Assembly: GCF_004217545.1 (NCBI RefSeq)
Contig: NZ_SHKY01000001.1
Coordinates: 2,046,001-2,110,000, forward strand
Source: Krasilnikovia cinnamomea
GTDB taxonomy: Bacteria; Actinomycetota; Actinomycetes; Mycobacteriales; Micromonosporaceae
Direction of reading: 5' to 3'
DNA length: 64,000 bases
This document shows positions 40,718 through 48,287 of this stretch, piece by piece. Position numbers and translations under genes: made by a program. Position 1 is the stretch's first letter. The number at the start of each line of letters is the position of its first letter. The notes under the pieces are model-generated. The model did not search any database, was not told the DNA's origin, and saw only the letters and a list, made by a program, of their open reading frames with translations.

Positions 40718-43700
40718 GTCGCCGCCTCCGGCGGGGGCTCCACCACCTGGCGTCCCTTGCCGGAGACGGGGCAGGCGGTGCGCACCGGGCACACCCGGCA
40801 CTTCGCGTTGACCACGGCGGAGAACGTCGCCGCTGCCATCGTGTCCGCGGTACGCCGGACCATCGCGTATGCCCAGTCCGGGTCCTCGGCCTCCGCCAGC
40901 GGGGCCTGCATCTGCTCGCGGGCCTCCTTGCCGGGGCCGAGCTGCACCAGCGCCGCCCCGCCGCTCTCGGACCCGTAGTCGGCGAACGCCCCCGCGTCCA
41001 CCGCCGCCTGGTACCCGGCGAGCTGCGCGTGCTCGTCCACGTCGGACGCCGTGACCGCGGTCGACTTGCCCGTCTTGAGGTCGATCACCACCAGCCGGCC
41101 GCGCTCGTCGACCTCCAGCCGGTCCACTCGCCCGGTGAGCTGGATCGGCCGGGTCGGGTCGTCCAGCCGGACCGTGAACTCGTGCTCGATCGCCAGCAGG
41201 CGGCGCGGGTTGCGGGCCAGCCAGCGCAGCAGCTTGTCGACCATGGCCTGCGCGCGTTCCTGTTCCGGACCGGCCAGCCAGCGCGCGGCCAACTCGATCG
41301 CGTCGAAGCGCGCGGCGACGTACTCGACGAGTTTCTCCCGCTCCGCGTTGGCGTCCTCGGCCAGCATCGCGGCCGCGTGCACCAGGTTGCCGACCCCTTG
41401 GGCCGGACCGGGCGGCGCCGCACCGCCGTGGCGTTCCAGCAGCCAGCGCAGGCTGCACCGCAGCGCGCTGTCCATCGCGGACGGCGTGACCTTCACCGGG
41501 CGGCCCTCGTCGACCAGCGGCCGGTCGTCCGAGAGCGGACGCAGCCCCCACCACTGGTCGGGATGCGCGCCGGGCACTCCGGCGCGGGCCAGGCGCGCCA
41601 ACTCGGCGGCCGCGGCCTGCCGCCGGGCCGGGGTCGACCCGGCCGCCACGACGACGGTACGCAGCTCCGCCACCAGCGCCGCCAGGGTGAGCGCCCGCGG
41701 CGCCCGCCCCATCGGCACCACCTCGCCGTCCCCGTCAGCGCGCGTGAACGCTGGATCTTGGTCGGAAACAGCCCCTCCGGGGGCCGAAACTGACCAAGAT
41801 CCGGCGGACCCAGCGGGGCCGGTCGAGCGCGCCGGGATGTCGGGGCGAGACAGGGTGTCGGGTGGGGGCGACGAGATGTCGGGTGGGGGCGGCGGGGTGT
41901 CGGGGGGAGGCGGGGCGGCGTCGCCACGGTCGTCGGGCAGCGCCAGCTCGGACAGGAAGCGGCTGGGCTGTTCCTCCCCGTCGGAGCCGCCCACACCGGC
42001 GGACGCCACGGCGGTCACCACGAGCCGCCGCCGCGCCCGGGTGGCGGCCACATAGAACAGTCGCCGTTCCTCGTCCAGCAGCGCCGAGGTCTGGCCCGCC
42101 ACGGCGGCGGCACCGGCGACCGCCCGCCCCGCGAGGACGTCGACGAACCGCTCCGAGCCGAGCAGGCTGCCGCGCAGCCGCAGATCGGGCCAGATGCCCT
42201 CCTGCACACCGGCCAGGACGACCACGTCCCACTCCAGGCCCTTGGCCGCATGCGCGGTGAGCAGGCGTACCGCGTCGCCACGGTCGCCGCTGGGCGCGAT
42301 CGAGTCGGCCGGCAGCTCCTGGCCGAGCACGTGGTCGAGGAAGATCTCGGTGCGGGCGCCGGGCAGCCGGTCGGAGAACCGGGCGGCCGCGTCGAACAGC
42401 ACGACCATCGCGTCGAGATCCCGGTCGGCGGCCGCCGCACGCCACTGCCGCGCCTGCTCCCCCTCCCCGCCCCACGCGGCCGCGGCCCCTTCCGGCGCGG
42501 GGGGTGCCGTGCGGGCGCTCAGCGCGGACCAGCGTTCGGCCAGGCCGCTGGCCTGCCACACCGACCACAACACCTGCTCCGCGCTCGCGCCGGGCGCCGC
42601 GGCGGCCTCCCGGGCGGTGGCCAGCAGCCGGGCGACGTTCTGCGCCGGAACGGCCCAGCGCCGGTCGACCACGTCCAGGGCCGCCGGATCGCGTACGGCG
42701 TCCAGCAGCAGGTCGCCCGAGGGTCGCCGGTCGCCCGCGGCCAGGGCCAGCGCCCGCAGCCCCTGGCGGAGCCGGCGTTCGGCCAGCGGATCGGCCCCGC
42801 CCAGCGGCGAGTGCAGCAGCGCGACCGCGGCCTCCTCGTCCAGGGCGGCGGGCTCCAGCGCGCAGCGCAGCAGCAGCAGGAACGGGGCGACCGCGGGCTG
42901 CAGGTGCAGCGGCAGATCCTCGGCGTGGGTCACGGTCGGCACCCCCGCCGCGGCGAGGGCGCGTTGCAGCGGGGGCAGTTGCAGCGACGTGGAGCGCAAC
43001 AGTACGGCCATCCGCGACCACGGGACGCCGTGCAGCAGGTGCGCCTCGCGCAGCACGTGGGCGACGTACGCGCTCTCGGCGGTCGGCGACCGGAACGTCC
43101 GCACCACCGCCCCCGGCTCCGGCCCGGTACCGGCCGTCTCCGCCTCGTCGCCGGTGGGCGGGAACAGCGGGCGGTGGCGGATCGGCCCGCGCATCCGGCG
43201 CGCCACCCGGCCGGTGGCCGTCAGCAGTTCGGGGGCCGCCCGGTAGCTGGTGTGCAACGTGACGGTCCCGGCGGCGGCGCCCGCGGCGCTCACGAACCGG
43301 TCCGGGAAGGCGGCCACGACGCCGGGGTCGGCGCCCCGGAAGCCGTACACCGAGGAGTCGGGGTCGCCGAACGCGACCAGCGGCTTGCCGCCGCCCGCGA
43401 CCTGGGCCAGCAGCTCGATCTGGGCGGGGTCGGTCTCGGCGAGCTCGTCGACGTACACGTACGCGAGGCGGCGGCGCTCGGTGGCCAGCAGGGCCGGGTC
43501 GTCGGCCAGCAGCCCGGACGCGGCGCGGACCAGCTCGGCCGGGTCGTACGCGGTCGAGCCGCGCGTGGTGACGTCGCGCAACGCGAGCACGGCCACGTAC
43601 TGCCGCAGGAAGCGGGCGGCGGCGGGCCAGTCGTCGCGCCCCAGGCGTTCGCCGAGCCGGGCCAGCTCGACCGGGCCGACGCCCCGCTCGGCGGCGCGCT

Positions 43701-44286
43701 GCATGAGGTCGCGCAGTTGCTGGGCGAACGCCCGGGTGGGCAGCGCGGGCCGCAGCGCGGGCGGCCAGCGCACGTCGTCGGGCGCCTCCTCGTCACCCAC
43801 GGCGGCCAGCAGCTCACGGATGATGAGGTCCTGCTCGGGGCCGGTGAGCAGCCGGGGTGAGGGTTCGCCGCGTTCGGCGGCGGCGCGGCGGAGCAGGCCG
43901 AACGCGTACGCGTGGAAGGTGCGCACCAGCGGCTCGTGCAGGATGCGCCCGGGCACCCGCGCGATGCGCGCCTCGATGCGGTCGCGCAGCGCCGCCGAGG
44001 CGCGCCGACCGAAGGTGAGTACGAGGATCCGCTCGGGGTCGACGCCCTCGGCGACGCGGGCCGCGACGGCCTCCACCAGCGCCGTGGTCTTGCCCGTCCC
44101 GGGGCCGCCGACGACGAGCAGCGGCCCGCTGGTGTGCGCGACGATCCGCCCCTGCGACGGGTCGTCCCGCAGCGGCGCCGGCGCCACGGCGGGACGCCGG
44201 ACCAGCCGGTACGCAGGGCGGCGCACCGCGCCACCACCGACGCGGGCGCGGACGGCGGCGCCCGGGACCGACGCCTGGGTGCTCAC
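40714..44286 (-). CDS. adnA: AdnA, helicase-nuclease subunit of DSB-resection motor
   Basis: This 1190-residue protein is the first gene of the adnAB operon. Walker A is GGPGTGKT (60-67), motif III FGDPDSSVYGFRGADPG and motif VI VAATRARRRLVVTAV. Motif II reads YVDELAETDP instead of the usual DEYQ, keeping Asp-Glu but lacking the Gln. The nuclease domain at the C terminus has VIDLKTGKS and QLAGY. A Cys in ALRCSLRW followed by KCRVCPVRTACPV completes a four-Cys Fe-S pattern. A Pro-rich disordered insert (near 41810-41935) separates motor and nuclease. Start GTG 44286. Confidence 0.92.
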   Translation of the reverse strand: MSTQASVPGAAVRARVGGGAVRRPAYRLVRRPAVAPAPLRDDPSQGRIVAHTSGPLLVVGGPGTGKTTALVEAVAARVAEGVDPERILVLTFGRRASAALRDRIEARIARVPGRILHEPLVRTFHAYAFGLLRRAAAERGEPSPRLLTGPEQDLIIRELLAAVGDEEAPDDVRWPPALRPALPTRAFAQQLRDLMQRAAERGVGPVELARLGERLGRDDWPAAARFLRQYVAVLALRDVTTRGSTAYDPAELVRAASGLLADDPALLATERRRLAYVYVDELAETDPAQIELLAQVAGGGKPLVAFGDPDSSVYGFRGADPGVVAAFPDRFVSAAGAAAGTVTLHTSYRAAPELLTATGRVARRMRGPIRHRPLFPPTGDEAETAGTGPEPGAVVRTFRSPTAESAYVAHVLREAHLLHGVPWSRMAVLLRSTSLQLPPLQRALAAAGVPTVTHAEDLPLHLQPAVAPFLLLLRCALEPAALDEEAAVALLHSPLGGADPLAERRLRQGLRALALAAGDRRPSGDLLLDAVRDPAALDVVDRRWAVPAQNVARLLATAREAAAAPGASAEQVLWSVWQASGLAERWSALSARTAPPAPEGAAAAWGGEGEQARQWRAAAADRDLDAMVVLFDAAARFSDRLPGARTEIFLDHVLGQELPADSIAPSGDRGDAVRLLTAHAAKGLEWDVVVLAGVQEGIWPDLRLRGSLLGSERFVDVLAGRAVAGAAAVAGQTSALLDEERRLFYVAATRARRRLVVTAVASAGVGGSDGEEQPSRFLSELALPDDRGDAAPPPPDTPPPPPDISSPPPDTLSRPDIPARSTGPAGSAGSWSVSAPGGAVSDQDPAFTRADGDGEVVPMGRAPRALTLAALVAELRTVVVAAGSTPARRQAAAAELARLARAGVPGAHPDQWWGLRPLSDDRPLVDEGRPVKVTPSAMDSALRCSLRWLLERHGGAAPPGPAQGVGNLVHAAAMLAEDANAEREKLVEYVAARFDAIELAARWLAGPEQERAQAMVDKLLRWLARNPRRLLAIEHEFTVRLDDPTRPIQLTGRVDRLEVDERGRLVVIDLKTGKSTAVTASDVDEHAQLAGYQAAVDAGAFADYGSESGGAALVQLGPGKEAREQMQAPLAEAEDPDWAYAMVRRTADTMAAATFSAVVNAKCRVCPVRTACPVSGKGRQVVEPPPEAAT

Positions 44287-44338
44287 GGCGTCAATGAGAC
44301 CACGCGGGTACGACGCCGCCCCCGGTCAGCCCGACCGT

Positions 44339-44884
44339 TCAGGCGATGGCCGCCTCGATCGCGTCGAGGGCGGCGGGGATAGAGTCGGCCACCGTGATCT
44401 GTTTCAGGGCGGCCCAGCGCATGAACTCCGTTCCGGCGAGCCCGGCCAGCCAGTTCATCAGGCCCTCGTAGAAGCCCTCCGGGTCGAGCAGCACGATCGG
44501 TTTGCGGTGCAGGCCGAGGGTGGCCGTCGTCCAGACCTCGAAGAGTTCGTCGAGGGTGCCGAGGCCGCCGGGCAGGGTGAGGAACGCGTCCGACCGTTCG
44601 ATCATCAGGTTCTTCCGGGCGCCCATGTCGCCGGTGACGATCAGCTCGTCGGCGGCGACGTCGGCCACCTCGCGGTCCATCAGGGCCTGCGGGATCACGC
44701 CGAGGGTGTGCGCCCCGCCGTCGCGGGCCCCGTCGGCGACGGCGCCCATCATGCCGACGCAGCCGCCGCCGGAGACCAGGCCGTGGCCACGGCGGGCGAG
44801 TTCCCGGCCGGTGTCGCGGGCGAGGTCGAGCCAGCGCTGGTCGAGGCTGGTCGAGGAGGCACAGAAGACGCAGATGGCGGCCAC
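44339..44884 (-). CDS. LOG-family protein, short form (TIGR00730)
   Basis: This 181-residue Rossmann-fold protein of the Lonely Guy/LOG family has GGGCVGMMGAVADGA and the signature LPGGLGTLDELFE. Characterised LOG enzymes hydrolyse cytokinin nucleotide phosphoribosyl bonds; bacterial members are widely mis-annotated as lysine decarboxylases. The GTG start is one base after the stop of the longer LOG gene, so they form a two-gene operon. Confidence 0.92.
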   Translation of the reverse strand: MAAICVFCASSTSLDQRWLDLARDTGRELARRGHGLVSGGGCVGMMGAVADGARDGGAHTLGVIPQALMDREVADVAADELIVTGDMGARKNLMIERSDAFLTLPGGLGTLDELFEVWTTATLGLHRKPIVLLDPEGFYEGLMNWLAGLAGTEFMRWAALKQITVADSIPAALDAIEAAIA

Positions 44885-44885
44885 G

Positions 44886-45656
44886 TCACTGGGTTCCGGA
44901 CAGCGCGGCGTCGGCTTCCACGATGAACTGGACCGCCTCGTCGACGTCGTCGGTGACCTGCAGCAGGTCCAGGTCGTGCGGGCCGAGTTTGCCGTCTGCC
45001 TGCGGCCCGGCGCGCAGCCAGTCGATCAGCCCGCTCCAGTAGTCGCGGCCCATGAGGATGACCGGGAACCGGGTCACCTTCTTGGTCTGCACCAGCGTGA
45101 TGGCCTCGAACAGCTCGTCGAGCGTGCCGAAGCCGCCGGGCAGCACGACGAACGCCTGGGCGTACTTGACGAACATGGTCTTGCGGACGAAGAAGTAGCG
45201 GAAGTCGATGCCGATGTCGACCCAGTCGTTGAGGCCCTGCTCGAAGGGCAGTTCGATGCCCAGGCCCACGGACATCCCGCCGGCCTCGGTGGCGCCCCGG
45301 TTCGCGGCCTCCATCACGCCGGGGCCGCCACCGGTGATCACCGCGTACCCGGCCTCGGCGAGGGCCGCGCCCAGATCGGCGGCGAGCTCGCATTCGGGGC
45401 TGTCGGGTTTGCTGCGGGCGGAGCCGAAGACGCTCACGGCCGGGGGCAGGTCGGCCAGGGTGTCGAAGCCCTCGACGAACTCGGACAGGATGCGCAGCGC
45501 GCGCCAGGCGTCCTTGGTCTTCCATTCGCTGCGGTGGTGCGAGTCGAGCAGTTTCTCGTCGGCGGTGCTCGGGGGGATCGACTCGCGCCGCAGTGTCACG
45601 GCACCCCGGTGACGCTCCGGAGGCGTCCCCCGCCGCCCGTCTGTGCTGTCCGTCAT
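44886..45656 (-). CDS. LOG-family protein, long form (TIGR00730)
   Basis: This 256-residue protein has the same motifs: TGGGPGVMEAANRGA and LPGGFGTLDELFE. The N-terminal extension (EKLLDSHHRSEWKTKDAWR) is typical of the actinobacterial longer subgroup. Possible substrates are nucleoside 5'-monophosphates. Two LOG paralogues in tandem, one-base gap, suggest a heteromeric or divergent-substrate pair. ATG 45656 is set by a TACGGT -10 box 7 nt upstream. Confidence 0.92.
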   Translation of the reverse strand: MTDSTDGRRGTPPERHRGAVTLRRESIPPSTADEKLLDSHHRSEWKTKDAWRALRILSEFVEGFDTLADLPPAVSVFGSARSKPDSPECELAADLGAALAEAGYAVITGGGPGVMEAANRGATEAGGMSVGLGIELPFEQGLNDWVDIGIDFRYFFVRKTMFVKYAQAFVVLPGGFGTLDELFEAITLVQTKKVTRFPVILMGRDYWSGLIDWLRAGPQADGKLGPHDLDLLQVTDDVDEAVQFIVEADAALSGTQ

Positions 45657-45663
45657 GGCACCC

Positions 45664-45669
45664 ACCGTA
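45664..45669 (-). promoter_or_regulatory. -10 box of the LOG operon (leaderless)
   Basis: TACGGT (minus strand) ends 7 nt before ATG 45656. Confidence 0.5.
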
Positions 45670-45849
45670 GTTCGGACGGTCAGGACCGGTGAATAACCGG
45701 GCGGGTTTCGACAAGACGATTGCGGCGCCGAAGGCTTTTTGCCAGATTGAAGCAACGGACGGTAGCTCTGCGGCGTCTGTACAGTCACGAACCCCACGGC
45801 AGCCACGGCGCCCCGACCGCGGTCGGGCATCCGGGCAGAGGGAGCCACC

Positions 45850-46026
45850 GTGATCCGTTACGAGCGCGCGAAGATGCAGCGCCGCATGCAGCGGCGCATC
45901 CGCCTGGTGGTCGAGGAACGGCGGATGGCGTTCGCGCAGCGGCCGGGGACCGTCGCGGTCGACCCGGACGCCACGTTGGAGATTCCGCAGCGCGCGATCG
46001 GCCGGGTGCGCATCCCGCGCCCCTGA
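45850..46026 (+). CDS. Small basic hypothetical protein
   Basis: This 58-residue protein is rich in Arg (VIRYERAKMQRRMQRRIRLV, then VEERRMAFAQ). Its C-terminal half is beta-like (TVAVDPDATLEIPQ). GTG 45850 is preceded by GAGGGAG at good spacing. No family is recognised. It is convergent with dapE. Confidence 0.55.
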   Translation: MIRYERAKMQRRMQRRIRLVVEERRMAFAQRPGTVAVDPDATLEIPQRAIGRVRIPRP

Positions 46027-46065
46027 CACCGACCAGCGGGCCGGCCTGTGTCCGGGGCCAGCCGC

Positions 46066-47139
46066 CTACCGGGGGGCGAGCCAGCGGTGCAGGGTCGCCG
46101 CGCCGTCGCGGATCTTGCCGATCTCCACGTGCTCGTCCGGCGCGTGGGCCAGCAGCGGATCACCCGGCCCGTAGTTGAGCGCGGGCACCCCGAGGGCGGC
46201 GAAGCGGGCCACGTCCGTCCAGCCCAGCTTGGCGGCCGGTTCGGCGCCGACCGCGGCCAGGAACTCGCGGGCCGGTGCGGCGGCCAGGCCGGGCAGCGCG
46301 CCCGGGGCCGAGTCGGTCTGCTCGACGTCGTAGCCCTCGAACACCTCGTGTATGTGTTCCAGAGCCTGCTTTTCCGTACGGTCGGGCGCGAAGCGCAGGT
46401 TGACCTCGACGCTGCACTCGTCGGGAACCACGTTGCCCGCCACGCCGCCCGCGATCCGGACGGCGTTCAGCCCTTCACGGTACGTACATCCATCGATGGT
46501 GACCGTGCGCGGGCGATAGTCCTCGAGCCGCCGCAGCACCTCGCCCGCCGCGTGGATCGCGTTGACCCCCCGCCAGGAGCGCGCGGTGTGCGCCCGCCGC
46601 CCCGTGGTCCGGATCCGCGCCCGCAGGGTGCCCTGGCACCCGGCCTCCACCACCCCGTACGTCGGTTCCAGCAGCACCGCGAAGTCCGCGGCCAGCCACT
46701 CCGGGTGGGCCTCGGAGACCAGGTTGAGGCCGTTGTACCTCGCCTCGATCTCCTCGGCCTCGTAGAAGAGGTAGGTGATGTCGTAGCAGGGGTCGGGCAG
46801 GGTGGCGGCCAGGTGCAGGGCCAGCGCGACGCCGGACTTCATGTCCGAGGTGCCGCAGCCGTAGATGAGATCGTCGACCACAGTCGACGGGAAGTTGTTG
46901 TTGAGCGGGACCGTGTCGAGGTGCCCGGCCAGCACGATCCGCCGCTTGCGGCCCAGGTCGGTGCGCGCCATCAACGTGTGGCCGTGCCGCTCGGTGTGCA
47001 GGTGCGGCGCCTGCCGCAGCACCTCCTCGACACAGTCGGCGATGACCTTCTCGTTGCGGGAGACCGACTCGATGTCGACCAGGGCCCGGGTGAGCACGAC
47101 CGGGTCGACCAGGACGTCGGGGCTGAGCGGGTTCGCCAT
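46066..47139 (-). CDS. dapE: Succinyl-diaminopimelate desuccinylase
   Basis: This 357-residue M20 metallohydrolase releases LL-diaminopimelate from its N-succinyl form in lysine and peptidoglycan precursor synthesis. Visible are GHLDTVP (first zinc His), [10 protein letters not shown] (bridging Asp), FYEAEEIEA (Glu ligands), [11 protein letters not shown] in the dimerisation domain and ALNYGPGDP near the end. ATG 47139 follows a TATCGT -10 box by 7 nt. It is divergent from dapD. Confidence 0.94.
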   Translation of the reverse strand: MANPLSPDVLVDPVVLTRALVDIESVSRNEKVIADCVEEVLRQAPHLHTERHGHTLMARTDLGRKRRIVLAGHLDTVPLNNNFPSTVVDDLIYGCGTSDMKSGVALALHLAATLPDPCYDITYLFYEAEEIEARYNGLNLVSEAHPEWLAADFAVLLEPTYGVVEAGCQGTLRARIRTTGRRAHTARSWRGVNAIHAAGEVLRRLEDYRPRTVTIDGCTYREGLNAVRIAGGVAGNVVPDECSVEVNLRFAPDRTEKQALEHIHEVFEGYDVEQTDSAPGALPGLAAAPAREFLAAVGAEPAAKLGWTDVARFAALGVPALNYGPGDPLLAHAPDEHVEIGKIRDGAATLHRWLAPR

Positions 47140-47146
47140 ACGCGGC

Positions 47147-47152
47147 ACGATA
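47147..47152 (-). promoter_or_regulatory. -10 box of dapE (leaderless)
   Basis: TATCGT (minus strand) ends 7 nt before ATG 47139. Confidence 0.55.
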
Positions 47153-47203
47153 CCGGCCGGTGGTGAATCCACCGGGCCGTGCCAGGTCGGAGCCGGCCTT
47201 TAG

Positions 47204-47209
47204 TAGGGT
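47204..47209 (+). promoter_or_regulatory. -10 box of dapD (leaderless)
   Basis: TAGGGT ends 7 nt before GTG 47217. Confidence 0.55.
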
Positions 47210-47216
47210 GCGCCTC

Positions 47217-48164
47217 GTGCACACGGACATCTCCACCTCGCCTGCCTGGGGCATCGGCCTCGCCACCGTCACCGCCGAGGGCCAGGTGCTGGACACCTGG
47301 TTCCCGCCCGGCTTCCTCGGCCTGGGCGGCGAGCCCGCCAACGCGCCCGCGCTGCCCGCGGGCCTGACCGGCCCCCGGTTGCTGCCGGGGGTGTCGACCG
47401 TTGAGGTACGGGTCACAGTCGGTTCGCTGGCCGACCCGATCAAGGGAGCTTCCGACGCGTACCTGAGGTTGCACCTGCTGTCGCACCGCCTGGTGCGGCC
47501 CAACGAGCAGAATCTGGACGGCATCTTCGGCGCCCTGGCGAACGTGGCCTGGACCTCGGCGGGGCCGTGCCCGGCCGACCGGGTGGAGGAGCTGCGCCTC
47601 ATCGAGCGCGCGGCGGGCCGCCACCTGTCGGTGTACGGGGTCGACAAGTTCCCCCGGATGACCGACTACGTGGTGCCCTCCGGGGTGCGCATCGCCGACG
47701 CGGACCGGGTTCGCCTGGGCGCGCACCTGGCGTCGGGCACGACCGTGATGCACGAGGGGTTCGTGAACTTCAACGCGGGCACGCTGGGCACCTCGATGGT
47801 CGAGGGCCGCATCGTGCAGGGCGTGGTGGTGGGCGACGGCTCCGACATCGGCGGCGGCAGCTCGATCATGGGCACCCTGTCCGGGGGCGGCAAGGACAAG
47901 ATCCGCATCGGTGAGCGCAGCCTGCTCGGCGCGAACGCCGGGGTGGGCATCTCGCTGGGCGACGACTGCGTGGTCGAGGCGGGCTGCTACATCACCGCAG
48001 CGTCGAAGATCGCGCTGCCCGACGGCCGGATCGTGAAGGCCCGGGAGCTGTCCGGGTTGGACAACCTGCTGTTCTGGCGCAACTCGCAGTCGGGTGCGCT
48101 GGAGGCCCGCCCCCGCAAGGGCACCGGCATCGAGCTGAACACGGCCCTGCACGCCAACGACTGA
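47217..48164 (+). CDS. dapD: Tetrahydrodipicolinate N-succinyltransferase
   Basis: This 315-residue protein transfers succinyl from succinyl-CoA to tetrahydrodipicolinate, one step of the succinylase branch that DapE later completes. The C-terminal half has hexapeptide left-handed beta-helix turns ([20 protein letters not shown], split; [38 protein letters not shown]). The actinobacterial group-2 form with [20 protein letters not shown] is recognised. GTG 47217 was chosen by the leaderless -10 box; the frame opens at 47160. Confidence 0.94.
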   Translation: MHTDISTSPAWGIGLATVTAEGQVLDTWFPPGFLGLGGEPANAPALPAGLTGPRLLPGVSTVEVRVTVGSLADPIKGASDAYLRLHLLSHRLVRPNEQNLDGIFGALANVAWTSAGPCPADRVEELRLIERAAGRHLSVYGVDKFPRMTDYVVPSGVRIADADRVRLGAHLASGTTVMHEGFVNFNAGTLGTSMVEGRIVQGVVVGDGSDIGGGSSIMGTLSGGGKDKIRIGERSLLGANAGVGISLGDDCVVEAGCYITAASKIALPDGRIVKARELSGLDNLLFWRNSQSGALEARPRKGTGIELNTALHAND

Positions 48165-48181
48165 AGCCACGTATCGTCGCG

Positions 48182-48210
48182 CGCCCCCGGCCGGTTATCG
48201 GCCGGGGGCG
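48182..48210. terminator. Terminator after dapD
   Basis: A perfect 12-bp stem CGCCCCCGGCCG/CGGCCGGGGGCG with a 5-nt loop. Confidence 0.85.
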
Positions 48211-48251
48211 TGCGTGGTTAGAGGACTGTCGACCGGTTTGCCCGCCTCGAC

Positions 48252-48271
48252 TACACACGAGGGCGTGTGTA
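48252..48271. promoter_or_regulatory. Palindromic operator before the secreted hydrolase
   Basis: TACACACGAGGGCGTGTGTA is an 8-bp inverted repeat with a 4-nt centre, 16 nt before ATG 48288 and overlapping the A/T-rich TATAGAAG. It suits a TetR- or GntR-type repressor dimer, or could fold at the mRNA start. Confidence 0.6.
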
Positions 48272-48287
48272 TAGAAGAGAGGCGATA

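Noticed and set aside
37268-41554. A 1428-residue reading frame for AdnB
   Set aside because: The first 279 codons are another frame of adnA; GTG 40717 overlaps the adnA stop and begins the homologous part.
44339-45656. Lysine decarboxylases (a common database label)
   Set aside because: The PGGxGTxxE motif and size identify LOG-family proteins; no PLP-binding site is present.
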